Origin: Sialis fuliginosa
Taxonomy: Eukaryota > Arthropoda > Insecta > Megaloptera > Sialidae
Assembly (NCBI GenBank): GCA_961205875.1
Contig: OY540813.1
Span: 20,555,001 to 20,619,000 of the forward strand
Direction: 5' to 3'
Length of the DNA stretch: 64,000 bases
Shown: positions 12,403 through 25,000 of the stretch, in pieces
Layout of the letters: every line of letters starts with the position of its first letter
How positions within the stretch are numbered: position 1 is the first letter of the stretch
The notes under the pieces: model-generated
What the model was told of the DNA's origin: nothing
Seen by the model: only the letters and a program-made list of their open reading frames with translations
Database searches by the model: none
Translations under genes and position numbers: made by a program

Positions 12403-12639
12403 TTGATAACCTTCTTTAACAACAACTTGGTAAAATTAAATACGTGGTCTGCACGTACGAAGGGTGCGTTCATGCCCTTGATTAGATCTAAACATACCTT
12501 TCATAGACTTCATAAAGAATTACTTAATTATTACGTGTACAGAAAGTATACACACATTTTTTTTAATTCTTTGATAAAAATCATTTTAAATTTATTTATA
12601 TATAGAAAAAAAGGGAGTCTATTAATATTTTTTAAATGA
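12403..12639 (+). pseudogene. Possible fossil fragment of a LINE ORF2 linker
   Basis: The open frame has a basic stretch (MPLIRSKHTFHRLHKELLN, then YYVYRKYTHIF, then LIKIILN). In broad pattern it resembles the IRKKnrlyrkykk..YkkyrNklnkLIR segment between endonuclease and reverse transcriptase of Jockey/RTE-type LINEs. No catalytic motif such as YxDD is visible, and the downstream sequence is AT-rich noise. The family assignment is a guess from the shape of the sequence. Confidence 0.2.
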
Positions 12640-12937
12640 TATTAATGGAAATACGATATTAACATGCACACTACACGTAATTGTTTAACTTTTTTATAAA
12701 ATTATTAGATAGGTACTTGAAATATTATTATGACTGTAATTACTTATTTTCGCAACAAATCTTAACCAACTAAAAATAGGTGTGACTGTGTCAGAATGCA
12801 CAGTCCAGAGATTGACGTGAATACGTAGCAGTATAAAACTCAGACTCTTTGATTGATACATCTTTAAAAAAAATTGTTACACAGAAACGTTTGAAAATTT
12901 CTCAAATTGACACAAAATGTTGCCGTAAACTTACTCT
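12640..12937. other. Intergenic DNA with one isolated TATA-like motif
   Basis: Contains GTATAAAACTC at about 12830 in a GC-richer patch (12780-12850) but no initiator at the proper spacing that I trust. Confidence 0.3.
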
Positions 12938-13315
12938 AAATAAATATATGAAATCGTGAAAATACGAAATTTACTTTTTATTTTTTAATTCAATTTAAAA
13001 ATCTCAATAAAAAAATTAAAAGCATTATTGCGTAGAGAATATATTCAAATATACTGTTATTTTTTTCAATTCAATTAATTAATATTTACAAGCCCAATCG
13101 TGGGCATACAAAATTTAACTTGCTTTTGTTGTTTTTTATAATATGATCTAATCCAGATCAATAATTTGAGACCAAAACCTGCGTGTTAGCTTCTCTAAGT
13201 GTCGAGATATACTGATTGTTTTACGCTAGCGCGCAAACTGCGTTACATCAAGTTTCTTAAATGCCCACCTAGTATCTGGCGTAAAATACTAGACTCACTA
13301 CATAGACGTTATCGA
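12938..13315 (+). repeat. Dispersed repeat family R2, copy 1
   Basis: Matches the reverse complement of 55170-55590. Shared blocks include TTGAGACCARAACMTGCGT, TGTCGAGATAYACTGATT, GCGCGCAAACTG, GCGTTACATCAAGTTTC, AAATGCCCACCYAGTATCTG and CGTAAAAYA. It has no open frame and looks like a MITE or SINE-like unit. Confidence 0.75.
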
Positions 13316-14223
13316 CGTCAAAAATATTAAATATGTATTTTAATAAAATGAAGTTTTACGAAATATTCAACTGTTTAATACCTTTCTTAAACAAAATACG
13401 TAATGGAATTTAAATTGAAATCAGCATTTAAGCATATATATTTTTCCATAAAACTTCTAATGGAAATTCGATGACAAATTCCAATACACAGTCCGTAACT
13501 TGTAAAAACAAACAAGAAGTCTGCAGTTAATGATGAGTTCCAAATCTCAGCGCGCTTTTATTACTCGCCCGAATATTAAAAGTCGTGCCAAAAGCTTTGG
13601 AACTTTAGATAAAGCCGCACAAGCTCTTTGTTTACCGCGCGCGAGTAGGTATTCGTGAGCTAGCCGCTTGAGCTAGAGCTATAAACGTTAATATTTATGC
13701 AGCACCCAGCCCATACTTCGTTTATAATCTTTCCAGAAAAGAATTAAGAACAGTCTTGTGTTTTTTTAGCAAAGTTTAACGTCTTCTTCTTCAAGCTTTT
13801 ACTGCTTAATTTATGCGAACCGGCTGGAGTGAAAATTGTTTTCAGAGATTATTAATGTCAGATTTGTATAGATCGTCATTTATGCGAGCTATATGTAATA
13901 TTTTTAAAAAACTTTCTGAAAGAAGGGTTTGAGTAATTCATTTAAAACTAATTTTTTGTTTTAATTTTTAAATAAAAAATTGTGGTAATTTTCGCTGCGA
14001 AGTTTATTATTACTGGAAAAGTTTGATTATAATCATAATATTTAATTTTTTTCTTCTTATATTTATGTATATTTACAAAGTTAATTTCCGAAAACATAAT
14101 ACCTAAATCTTAAGTTATTTATTTCAAAAAGTCGAGATGTCGTGAAAAAAAGTCTAAAACCTGTGCAAAGTAATTCTTGACAATATGAAAAGTCCGTTCA
14201 GTAGTTGTGAAGTATGTATTTAA
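13316..14223. other. Intergenic DNA with a GC-richer patch at 13540-13720
   Basis: The patch includes ACCGCGCGCGAGTAGG and GTGAGCTAGCCGCTTGAGCT. It may belong to an unrecognised repeat or a regulatory region. No gene supported. Confidence 0.35.
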
Positions 14224-14420
14224 TACTAGCTGATAGTCGCGGCTTCACTCGCATGGATTTAAAAACCCACACCTCCATGTTATTTTTCCAACCGAATCGA
14301 ATGAAACTAACAATAAGTACAACCCTCCATACGCGTTTTGTTTTGCTTTTTATTCATTATACAAAATCGTCAAAATCTCGAATCCTATGCGAGATAGGGG
14401 GTTGATTTTTCTCTTCAATC
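14224..14420 (-). mobile_element. Helitron-like 3' terminus, minus strand
   Basis: Read on the minus strand the left edge is GCGAGTGAAGCCGCGAC..CAGCTAGT, closely similar to the 3' end of the element at 16645-17515 (GCGAGCGAAGCCGCG..CAGCTAGT). The extent into the body is uncertain. An open plus-strand frame at 14214-14405 is only a shadow of this element. Confidence 0.5.
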
Positions 14421-15778
14421 CCCCACCCTTATGGTATTTCGAATGCCTCTAATAACAACCCTCCATACGTGACAGAAGGTGAAATATTAAATTGTTCTTT
14501 TTTTTCTTTTATTCATTATATGTATAAAATCGTCAATATCAAGTTGTGTTTTCCCTTAAGCCTCCTCCCTGGTGATATTTTTCCCGCCAAATCGAATGAA
14601 ATCAATTACAACTAGAATTGCTCTTAGAAAAAAATGTTTTATACAAACGTTATCCAGAAAAAATGTTTTATACTTCTATCAAATATAAAATAAACCATTC
14701 CATTTAACAAAAAAAAGTTGCCTACCGAGCGCGCAAAGTGAGCAAAGGTTTATTTTGAATGCCATATTCCTCTTTATCAATAGTTGTAGAAATAAATGCC
14801 TGGTCCTATAATAATGCTCCACCCTCTATAGATAAGTCATCAATCATTGAAATCGGTTTACTTTTATAAAATCGATAGAAAAAACTGTGATTTTAGATTT
14901 TTAATTTTAATTATTACATATTTACTACACCCAAATGAAATATGTATAAAAAATCACACTTCGTGCTATTGATGTAATGGAAATTACTGCATCGCAAACG
15001 TGTTAAAGTTGAAGAATATTTTATGAGTACATCAGCGATATTAAATCGGATTAAAGGTAATTATTAAAATTTCAATTAGTGCTAATCGGATAGTGGAAAA
15101 ATAGAAACGCATTGTTTATTCATTCTATTAGAAATAGCATTATCCATTAAATCAATATGTTATAATATACTATACATTATATTGTATGTTATCTATAAAC
15201 ATATAATACTTACCCATTTTTGATTATATAAACATACCTACATACATAATATTATATTTGACATATCAAATACCTTCAAATATAATATACCTATATACAT
15301 TATATATATACATATAAAAAAGTTAGCGAATAAAGTTATTCATATAAACGGATTAATTGACATTTTATAAAATTTGACATTGATAAATTTGATTTTAAAT
15401 TAATTATTTAATGTATATTAATGAGCAAGCGTGGAAAAAGAAAGCAGTAAATATTTAACCCTGAGGTGGTGGTGCTAAGTTTCACAGACCCAATTAATTT
15501 TCTTATTTAAATAATGTAGTGGTGGAAGGTGCTACATACATGTTCTTCTCAGTTGCTGTGTAATTGTATTGTAATATTTTATATATATTACTTATATTGA
15601 TGACAAGTTTTTTTCAGAATTAAAAAAGTTGATAAAAACAATTTACCGATTTATATGTATCTAATTATAATATTTTATGCAATCATAGTTGAAGATATTA
15701 CTATGTTCTATAAGTTATCTGGTTAAAATAAATTTTAAACCTTCAGTACCTTGTCTGAAAAAAAATTTTTAATGTCTA
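14421..15778. other. Degenerate repeat-derived and AT-rich DNA
   Basis: Positions 14440-14620 repeat phrases from the preceding segment (ACCCTCCATACGYG, TTTTATTCATTATA, CAAATCGAATGAA), so the repeat carries internal duplications. At 15455 TTAACCCTGAGGTGGTGGTG resembles a solitary TTAA-type (piggyBac-like) end without a partner. The rest is AT-rich. Confidence 0.4.
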
Positions 15779-15845
15779 TTTTTAGAGGACATCACTTTAC
15801 ATGTTCAGTAAAAATTTCATGTTTCTAGCTTAAATGGTTTACAAC
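15779..15845 (+). repeat. Fragment of repeat family R1
   Basis: TTAGAGGACATCACTTTACA and GTTTCTAGCTTAAATGGTTT match the 3' third of copies A and B. The fragment is about 65 bp. Confidence 0.6.
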
Positions 15846-16106
15846 AATTTTTACATATATTTATTTTTCGAGTCTGAATAATTTATTTTAATCTAATACT
15901 TTTTTTTACATTCAATTTTCAAAATGAATTGATATTTTTGCTATGCTCGAAATATCTAAAAGTTCAAGATATTCAACATTATGGTTACAATATATAAACA
16001 TCCATACTTATGTTATTTATTTGTTTTCGATATATTTATTTTCAATATAGAAAAAGAAATGTACATGTTTAAAAATCATATATAAAGAAAACTTACAAAC
16101 AGTAGT

Positions 16107-16131
16107 TATATATATATATATATATATATAA
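16107..16131. repeat. (TA)12 microsatellite
   Basis: Uninterrupted alternating TA of about 25 bases. Confidence 0.9.
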
Positions 16132-16321
16132 CAAACATTTCAAAAACAACCTCTCAAACAAACACACATCTGTTTAAAAAGTTCCCTTCGCAAATGTTTC
16201 ACCAAACCATTCGTGCATGAAAAAAGAAACACCGAGATTTTTTCACGACAAACATTAAACGATAATTTGCAAAGGATTCGGAACTAATTGTGCATATCGT
16301 GTTGAACAGCAACAAAACAAA

Positions 16322-16342
16322 ATGTCGTTTGAAATTCGTCGT
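16322..16342 (+). CDS. Candidate first coding exon (MSFEIRR) of a hypothetical gene
   Basis: The ATG at 16322 sits in an ideal insect start context (ACAAAACAAAATGTCG). After seven codons, MSFEIRR, comes a consensus splice donor: CGT|GTGAGTAA at 16343. Reading through the donor meets a stop after four more codons, so splicing would be required. The exon ends in phase 0. The next plausible plus-strand exon (18570-18620) is also phase 0 and joins in frame to give MSFEIRR-EVLGG. I do not recognise the product. A Helitron (16645-17515) lies in the proposed intron. Start and donor are seen directly; the gene model is inference. Confidence 0.33.
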
Positions 16343-16644
16343 GTGAGTAAAATTTAAGCTAGATTCATACCGAGCGACAATATGTCAATAACGTCTAACA
16401 ATTATGAGCGATTGTGGAATTTTATTATTTACTATAAACTGGTATATTTCTAACATTAAGTGAAACTATATAAATCGAACATTAATAGCTGTATCTTTAT
16501 AGAATATTATTTTGAAATAAAACCTGTTAATTTTAATATATTTTATAAGATTGCGATTTTTTAATACTGGCTTGACCTAATAATTCAACATAAATTGTTA
16601 GTTTTATTATAATATTAATTATTATAGTCCTAAATCAATTATCA

Positions 16645-17515
16645 TCCTTAATATATATAAAGCTCAACGTCTCTCTGTCTGTCTGTCTGTCTGTCCGTTA
16701 GTTACCTTATCACTCGAGAACCACTTATCCGATTTACATGTTTTTTTTTTTAATTCATAGGTACGTTCTCTGGCCAGGTTATAGGCTATATTTTTTTACG
16801 TTAGGTAACATAACAACTAAGCAGTGACGATAATAGTAAATCAAGTCGGAAAAAATTTTGCCGTCGGCGCGCTGTTTTGTAATACGCTGCCTAAACCGTT
16901 CAATATAGAACAAAATAATGTATTAAAGAATTGTGTAGAATCAAAAGTTCTACAATAAAGTCAGCGACACGATATGTCTAACTTTTATATTTAAGCCACA
17001 ATGACTGCTTTTATGTTACAAAGAAAACATAAAATATTTGGGTTCTGTTTACATGGACTTATGACCTGCAAAACATTAATCCTTATCAAAATAAATGATT
17101 TCATCGTCATAAGTACTTAATGTAGATATAATTTGCCATTTACAGCATCCAATTTGGTCGTATAGTTTAGAAAATATCGAAATATACATATTAGAACATA
17201 TTATTCGCGCGATTGTGACCGTGCGCGGGGAGCGGCGAGGGAACATGCCAACACGCTGGGAAGAACAGGCCGGTATTCTATTGATTGTCAATTGTTTATT
17301 TTGTTTTCAATAATTAACTTTTAAATTTAAATAGAACAAAAATTATTTTTACTTTTTATTCTGATTCGTTTTTGTTAGGTAGGTAATTTAAGTGTTATTT
17401 GGTTTTTATTACATTAATAACTAATCGTGTTTGTAATTAATTCAACTATATATTTTTTAAATCCTAAACAATAATTCCGTAGTCCACGCGAGCGAAGCCG
17501 CGTGGGCCCAGCTAG
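16645..17515 (+). mobile_element. Non-autonomous Helitron, 0.87 kb
   Basis: It begins TCCTTAATATATATAAAG, a form of the TCTATATATATAAAA Helitron 5' end, followed by a (GTCT)n tract. It ends with a 7-bp hairpin CCACGCG (17484-17490) / CGCGTGG (17499-17505), a short spacer and CAGCTAG at 17515 followed by T. These are the Helitron 5' TC, subterminal hairpin and CTRR 3' hallmarks. No RepHel protein is present. A 71-codon minus-strand frame at 17076-17291 covers a GC-rich island (17205-17275) but matches nothing I know. It lies inside the proposed intron of the gene starting at 16322. Confidence 0.75.
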
Positions 17516-18159
17516 TATTGCCTTAACTAAAATCGGTTCAATAGTTTTCATGTCTTATCAAAATAAACAGATATACATATGTATATTAAAAAAGTGGGTG
17601 AGTGTACTAATGTACGCGCATTCGACGTTACACTTTTTTGGTGAAGTGACATCTAACGTGCAAATGCAAAACTAAAAACCCGTTTAACCGAATATTAAAC
17701 ATAACTTCATGGTGATAAATTGTTTCATTTCCGTTGCATTACTAAAATTTCGCCCTGAACGCGCCTAAAGAAGTATAACAAAAAAAAAATGATTTAATAT
17801 TTATATTAAAAAGCGTTGTGGCATTTACACATTGCCAGAACGCGTTTTGGTCACTTATTAAAAGAATTTCAACTCAATTTTTTTTTTTATGTACCATGAA
17901 ACGAAGATTGGTTTTTTCGATTAAAGAGCGTTTTTGGTTTTTGAGCTTGACATACATATTCATTGAACATATTTATATAGTAGTATTGATATTAATAATA
18001 TTATATAATATTCTCTTATTGTTTATTATATTTGGACGTTATCAGATATTTTTTAATATTCATTAAGGAATCATTAAAATAAGAGCCATTCAACAGATGT
18101 TTACAAACAAGTATAAATATTCGCCCTATAATCGCTTGATCAGTATATAATAAACATTA
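17516..18159. other. Repeat-like and AT-rich DNA after the Helitron
   Basis: AAAATCGGTTCAATAGTTTT at 17529 is a phrase seen in many insect repeats and suggests the Helitron inserted into an older element. 17590-17660 has GTGTACTAATGTACGCGCA. No gene supported. Confidence 0.35.
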
Positions 18160-18505
18160 TCATAAATACAAGGAGCAAAAACCTAAAAGAATTGAGATAA
18201 AATGATAAGAATAAACTGAGGGTGGAAATGAATTACGGAGAGAAATAGAAAGGTAACAATGATCGCTTTGCACTCGCTCGTCAAGTATGCATTCAACTTT
18301 TAGAACAAACGGGCTGAGAATGGGAGTGAGTGGAACAGAGAGAGAGAGCGTTTGATAAGAATTGCGCGGGCTGGTCTGAAACACCCCCCGCCGGCCGCGA
18401 TGCTCGTAAATATCAACCAAAATGAATTGCCAAAGAGAAAGACGTACTGCCAGTTCGTAGGGAAAATGAAAAAGATCCACTGGGATTAGTACATGTTGCA
18501 TCAAC
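18160..18505. promoter_or_regulatory. GC- and GAGA-rich block upstream of exon candidate
   Basis: Contains GAACAGAGAGAGAGAGCG at 18340 (a GAGA tract) and ACACCCCCCGCCGGCCGCGA at 18380, very unlike the surrounding composition. It may be a regulatory island. The overlapping minus-strand open frame has low-complexity content and is not credited. Confidence 0.3.
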
Positions 18506-18569
18506 GTACGTGCATTTTAATAATTCATTACGTTTTCTTTGCATGTATTTATCTTTCTCATGTGAACAG

Positions 18570-18620
18570 GAGGTTTTGGGCGGAAATTTGAACGAAATTA
18601 ATGGCGGTATTCTGAATTCG
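18570..18620 (+). CDS. Candidate 51-nt internal exon (17 codons, phase 0/0)
   Basis: The acceptor is TATCTTTCTCATGTGAACAG|GAG and the donor is AATTCG|GTTAGT. Between them only one frame is open, and it reads EVLGGNLNEINGGILNS; the other two frames stop. Length is divisible by three and both boundaries are phase 0, so it would join MSFEIRR (16322-16342) to the open frame beginning at 25116 without a shift. The codons are G/C-richer than the flanks. I do not recognise the product. Splice sites are seen; joining is inference. Confidence 0.4.
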
Positions 18621-20029
18621 GTTAGTAAATACTTCTCTTTTTGATAAGTAAATTATTGTTATAAAAATTGTATACAGAATATTAAAATATTTATAAAACT
18701 TCGAAGTATTTTTTTTCATAAAAATGTCAGATTTAAATACAAGAAAAGTGTATTTAAATATTTAAATATTAAATTGTATACATAAAATATATATTTATAT
18801 ACCTGAAATACGATGTATAACACGGTTTTAATATAATTAGTAAAACAGTTATAAATTAAATATGACTATATGTTATGTGTACATATGACTACACCACAAA
18901 TGTTGAAATTTAATTATCCGCGATATCAAAGACGTTGGAGCAAAAGTTTTCTAACGGTCAAAGCTCTCGCATGAATATTTAACTAGCTCAATCTTCGGTT
19001 ACGCACGCATCACCTGCAGGCTTATAAAAGCTCAAAGCTGTCCTTATAGCTCCGTTTAAAGCTTGCGTACAAAGCTGTCCCTCGCATATTCCATCAAAGG
19101 TCGAACCGGACACTCGCTGTTACGCCTGTATAACTTCTGTACATCATAAAACGTGATACTATATAATTTTTTATTGTTATATCCTTTTAAATATTTAATA
19201 TATCGTTGGTTAACTATGAAATCACGAATGTTATATCCCAGAATGGTGTAAGGTAAGGTTATAAACCCGCCAGTGGTCGACATAAAAAATAAATAAAAAT
19301 AAACGAAATTGATAATTTTTATTAGAATTTATTTTATATGTTATATGCTTAAGGGTAGAATAATGTTATTTATGTATTCTAAGGTTGCTTTATTTCTTAA
19401 TTTGTTCTTTATTAGGTCAAAATACAGTAAAAAGATTGCAACGGAATAAAAAAATATATAATATTTAGATAAAGAAATAGTAGAATAATACTGTACTTAT
19501 CATACGTTCCAGAGAGATGTATTTATATTTCGTTTTTCCTTTGTTTATTTAATATAAAATAAATTAAGAAGAATACGATCCAGTAAAATGTGCGAGTTCT
19601 TAGAATGAACAAAAGAAAAGTAATTTAAAATTTACAAAAACATTTATTTTAGCAAGTAAAATAAATTAAATTTGTATAATCGATTATTTATTAAAATTTA
19701 TTTTTTACTCAAAGACAATAAAATAATGTTTCAAAATATGTCAAGTAAGTAATATAATAATTTAGTTTTTTATTCTCATACAAAATAGATAGGTTTGTCA
19801 GCAATTTAAAATGTGATATATTATTTTGATACAATACGAAGAACAATATTAATATCATCAAAACAAAACCATGAAAAGATACTTTAGTGAATCCAATTTT
19901 CTTGAAAACACAAATGATTGTACATAATAGACTAGTAAAGCAACTGAAAAACAAGCTACATATTTCCGGGATACAAAAAACCTCACGTGGAAGAACGAAA
20001 AAAATGATACATTTTCTATATACAAACAA
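18621..20029. other. AT-rich DNA with GC-richer TATA-containing patch at 18960-19130
   Basis: The patch holds TATAAAAG at 19023 and several AAAGCT motifs; AAGCTGTCCCTC at about 19072 recurs reversed near 38200. A minus-strand ATG frame (19283-19056, 75 aa, MSTTGGFITLPYTILG..) spans it but lacks other support. Elsewhere stop-rich. Confidence 0.3.
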
Positions 20030-20170
20030 ACAGGCCGTAACTTTATATTTATTTCAGGACTAACAACACGTCATTTTCAATTTTTGGTAGCGTAGGTATC
20101 CAATAAGGGAGCATCGGGGATTTCATTTTCTCACTCTACAAAACGCCTTCACCAGAGTTGGATTCGACTT
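20030..20170 (-). repeat. Possible 3' tail of a retroelement or transcript, minus strand
   Basis: On the minus strand a GC-richer segment ends with GTCCTGAAATAAATATAAAG, including an AATAAA poly(A) signal near 20046. It looks like a transcript or SINE/LINE tail. No coding content identified. Confidence 0.25.
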
Positions 20171-20399
20171 AAATTTTAATAATTTGTGAATAGTAAATAT
20201 TACTAACTTTAAAAATAATGTATTTTTTTCTAAAATTAAAGATGTATAGTCTTGTTAAAAAACACTAATAAATAAATGTAAATCGATATATTCAACATTT
20301 GTTGACATGTTCCAATTACTTTAGGCAAAATAATGTATGGCCAGCATGTGATTCTTATTTTATTAAAGCGTATTTCTGACGAAACTAATAAAATATAGA

Positions 20400-21090
20400 A
20401 TAAAATGAATGGGACATAAATTATAGATAATATTGTTCTGTACATTATGTATCAATTTAATTTTTTTGAACGTAATAACTTAACCGAAAACGGATGTTTA
20501 CTCTTGTCAATTTTTGAATTTTCGAATTATTTTTCCCCATGCATTTTTTCAACATTTATGATTTAGTCAGAAAGATTTTTTTAAATAATTATTTCGAATC
20601 ACCCACACTGTTCACTCTCAGTATTACGTATAATAAAGTCCCATGGTACCTATGGCAAACACGCACACTGTTCAATCTCTGTAATATGTATAAGAAAATC
20701 CTACGACACTCATGGCGGATATTTCTTCTCTGTTATGAACCTTTGAATTATAATTTTTTTTTTTCAAAAATTTGTTTTTTCGAAAAAATTGAGCAAAACA
20801 ATAATTGTAGACAATAATATTAACTACTTTACCCTAACCATTTTTCTCTAATTAGCACTGTTACAAAGTAATTTAAAAAATTCAAAAATCGACCTCAGTA
20901 AACATTCGTATCCAGTTGAAAGATCGTTTTCGAAAATATGAGATTTTCTTTCCAGACAAAAATTAATTTTAAATATAAAATTTCACAGACACCATGGCGA
21001 TAATAGTTAGAATGGATTCAGAGAAAGTTAAAATGGATAATTTCTTCAAAATCCGGATTTCGAAAAAATCGGCTTCACTATACTTACTTA
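20400..21090 (+). repeat. Diverged relative of the fold-back loop (8060-8420)
   Basis: Order and wording match the loop-to-right-arm junction of the element at 6801-8940: AAACGGATGTTTACTCTTGT, TCCAGTTGAAAGATCGTTTT, AATTTTAAATATAAAATTTC, GCGATAATAGTTAGAATGGA, then AAAATCCGGATTTCGAAAAA. It is more diverged and lacks the long arms. Confidence 0.5.
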
Positions 21091-21797
21091 TACTGTATGT
21101 ATATGTATTATACATATATGGGTATAAGACAGTAATAAAATTTACTAATAAAACATAATTTTGACTTAGAATTTTAAAGTCTAACCCTGTACAATATCCT
21201 ATCCTATAACTATCAGCCACGCGGTATCATCAGAGCTGGTGTGTATAAATGTATGTATATACATAGTTAGCACACAGCGAAATACCTGTACATATTACAG
21301 GTATAACTGTGTTTTGAGTTTGGAGTTCGTTATGTTAATTAAGCTATCATAGTATGTATGTAGTATACACAGTGATGCTTACTTTGCATACATGTATGTA
21401 CATATATGTTTAAATGTGGTGTAAAAGGAGTCTACCGTGATTTTAGAATCAAAGTTATCTTCTTAAGTTGTTGATTAGATTTGTTGTTGATTTTGGTAAA
21501 TTGGTTATTTTCCTACTTCGTGAAATAATTGAGTATTACACTAAATGGTTTTACGTGCAAGTATGTGTCTTACTTGTAATGTTTTGTGTCACGTGAATAT
21601 TTGTGGTTGTTATTTCAGAGAAAACAAATATAGGTATTTGTTAAAAAATATGTAAGCTCATATAATACTTGTAATTATTTAATACACTATAGAAAGTTTA
21701 TAATTTCTATCTGTCGCAAGGAAAAAATCTGGTTAAACCACAACAACTGTAAAAAAATTCAGTTAAACAATATTCAGTAGTTTCATTTTTATTAATC
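21091..21797. other. AT-rich intergenic DNA, no gene seen
   Basis: ATACATATATGGGTATAAG-type simple motifs and stop-rich frames only. Confidence 0.45.
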
Positions 21798-22048
21798 TCT
21801 ATATAATATAAAAATAAATATTCGTTCGTATGAGGATTATAAACTCAGAAATTGCTGAACCGATTTTAATGCGGTTTTCACCAATAGTAAGATAATTTTT
21901 CTGTGCATGTTCGTGGTTATTAATAATGTATGAAAACTTAAGATTTAACATTAAAACACTAAAAAATCTTTATTAAGTTGGGTGGATATGATTACTTTAT
22001 GTTTAATTTAATTAATATTCCCGGGTAACACCGGGTCCAATGTGCTAG
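21798..22048 (+). mobile_element. Short non-autonomous Helitron, 251 bp
   Basis: Starts TCTATATAATATAAAAATAA (Helitron 5' TC form), continues with AACTCAGAAATTGCTGAACC and CGATTTTAATGCGGTTTTCA, typical of short insect Helitrons, and ends with CCCGGGTAACACCGGGTCC plus TGTGCTAG. The 3' 90 bp match the fragment at 1-96. No coding capacity. Confidence 0.7.
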
Positions 22049-25000
22049 TGTATAATAAAAATGAAAAAATACAGTTTAATGAAATATTAAAATATAAGTT
22101 TAAAGTACACACATTAAAATTTAATGAGAAACCCCGATTTACAATGAAAATAGAATTTGATTTTCAATCTGTAACTTTTTATAAATAAAATTAATGGTTT
22201 ATCTGTAATAAAATATATAATTTAAGAAGGAGAAAAAAACTAAATAATTTGTAAATAGAAGTTGGTTCACTCAAGCGAATCTTAAACGTGATCAAGTATT
22301 ATTCAAATTAAAAGTATCATTTAACTTCAAATCTCCAGAGGAAACATTTTCTACTAAATTAAAATCATGGTAATTCAGCAAATTTTAACGAATGTATTAA
22401 TTTCATTATTATATATTATATATAACCAAAAGTAGCTTATGTGCAAGCAAATGGGAAATATTTATTTCTACATATTTTAAAACAATGACTATACATTTTT
22501 ATTAATATTAATTGATTTAGAAAAAATGATAAAATAACATATTTATAATTTAATTAATTATAAATAGATATGTACCTATTTACTACTATTTTTATTTAGT
22601 CATGTTACAAGCCATATGAATTGTACAATTTTGGTTTAACACATACTTATATAATATCTCATATAACATGCAAATCCAATATAAAACAAAAACAAAAACT
22701 GCATACATACCGACCTACAAAATAAATACATTGGTTAATAAAAGTCTACAAATAAATTAAATTGAAACTAACTGCAGCATTATTTGCAACTAAATGGACA
22801 ATTTAAAACTATACAGATAAATAAAAAAAACTTTTTTATTTGTAAATGTAAATTATTTAACCCTATAAGTTTTCTTTGTGGACTACCACTGTAGTATATA
22901 AAGTAAAAATAAAACACAAAAATGTGCAAACTCTGTAGATAAATAAAACATAAACCTCATTACAACTAGCGAAGCTGCAGTGCTAATTGTGAATTTTCTG
23001 CAAGAATAATCTAGAGTGAAATACTGCTATGTAAATATAAATAGCTACATTGTGAAGACATGTGCTTGTGCATACATGTTAACTTATGTTATTCGTATTA
23101 TTCTTATTAAATTATATTTTCTCGCATGCATTGCATAATTCCATATGAATGTAGTGGTTTAATTTTAGATAACCTTTTGAAAATTTAATCTCGAACTGTC
23201 TAATTTATCACCTAGATATTTACGCAGCCTGAACATGCGTGTATAATGTTTGTTTGGTAATTAAAATAATAGTTTAACAATGAAAAATATTAACCCATCG
23301 ACGCGGACGGTTCAAACGGATATTTTTTAACGTATCATATTCCTATTGAAGAGCGCCACATTATACCGAGTAATCAACTCTGTCGGGTCCGAAATTTTTT
23401 ATTAAAGTTATATAAAAATGTTACTCTAGATCTTTGTTTATGTTTTGTCTTTTTGGTAGAAACCATCGTGATACTGGCTGAAAGCTCTAAATGAAAAAAA
23501 CTATATTCCAGGTACAAGGAATCTAATTTACGCTGTATGTAAAATACCGATTTATTTTTAATAAATGGTCATATTGACCCTAATAGATACTTATGTGACA
23601 TAAATATGTTCATAGTTACTATATCAGAAATAGTATATTTAACCTTTTTACCAATATTTAAAGACAAGTAAATTTTTTCAATAAAAAGTGAAAATAGAAC
23701 AGATACATATAAATGCGACAACATGCTACTAAATAATCGCAATTCTATTTTTGTATTAAATATTTTTGTAACTTAATGGTCGCGCGACAAAAAAAAACTA
23801 CAAGCGCGCTAAGCCTTATAGAGTAAGTATCTAATAGAACATTTTTTAACCTACTACCATCTTTTATATAAAATTTGCATGAAACACTATAACTATCAAA
23901 CTTAAACATACATATTTACAAGTAAGCCAAAGTGCACCCAGCTTCTGATCGTACGTCTTAAATAAGATTATAATAAACATGAGTGAATTAAAAAACAGTC
24001 ATTACCTGTTTACATTAAATTCATAGCATCAAATGACGTCCACAAGTATAATTTATGTTCAAAGTTACTTATTACGTTATCACGGTTATCAGATTTATCC
24101 AGAAATCGTAAAATCGACTTTTTCGTGAATAATCATATCAATTCAAGAAATTACAAATGTCTTCATAACGGACGGATTCTTCTGCACACTTTGGTCACGC
24201 ACAACGCGAAGAGAAATTGCGTTGTATACACATAGATACATACATACACAATGCTAAGGGTTGAGGGGATGATTCGGGGGATGTTAGCTGTGTCAGCAAC
24301 AGTCATGGAAAGCGTTAACCTCTTCTCGGATTAACGTATTAAGTACGTAGAAGCTAGGAATTTACGTAAAAACACGTTTCATTATCATAATTCAAACATT
24401 AGAACGTCAGACGGCATTTCGGTGTTCAGCATAGATACACACTGATGGCTAGTTAGGATTATAAGTGAATGGAATTATAAAAGCGGAAAATTACGCTAAA
24501 CTCCTTCTAGAGAGTATTAGTTGAACGTCCTTACAGTGTTTATATTCAAATGTTGATTTTTAACTAAATGAAAATTGTTTTACGTATGCAGTTTTGCTTC
24601 AAAATGAAAGAAAATTAATTAACTCATTTCATTTACTTAAGATAATTTAAGATATCTATTTAAGTCAATGAACATAAATGCTAATTTTGATTTGATTCTC
24701 TCTTAATTTAGGTTGACTAATTTATTATTTGTTGTTTTTTTCCAACAGATAAGATAAAATAATTATATATAAGTTAAAATATATATATATTATTAACTCA
24801 TTCATATGATTGACTATCAGTAATGTACATTTTATAGCTGGCGTGAGCAAAAACCAGCCGTCCTGAGTAATTAGTCTGGCCTGCGGCAATGTTTTTATTT
24901 ACATCTAAACTTACTATCAAATGGCATACATTATCAAATAGTTATTTGGCAATGTATAGGCTGTAACTATTTTGTCTAGAAAAACACCATGTTGCTATTT

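Noticed and set aside
18160-18504. 114-codon minus-strand frame
   Set aside because: It lies across a GAGA/poly-C low-complexity island and has Ser/Leu-rich content without motif; the island itself is better explained as regulatory or repeat DNA.
19709-20029. 106-codon minus-strand frame with hydrophobic segments
   Set aside because: Phe/Ile/Leu/Tyr richness follows from AT composition; the only signal near its edge is a poly(A)-like motif and no conserved protein pattern is seen.
20236-21220. Three overlapping open frames (minus, plus, minus)
   Set aside because: They fall in a decayed relative of the fold-back loop repeat and have no coding signature.
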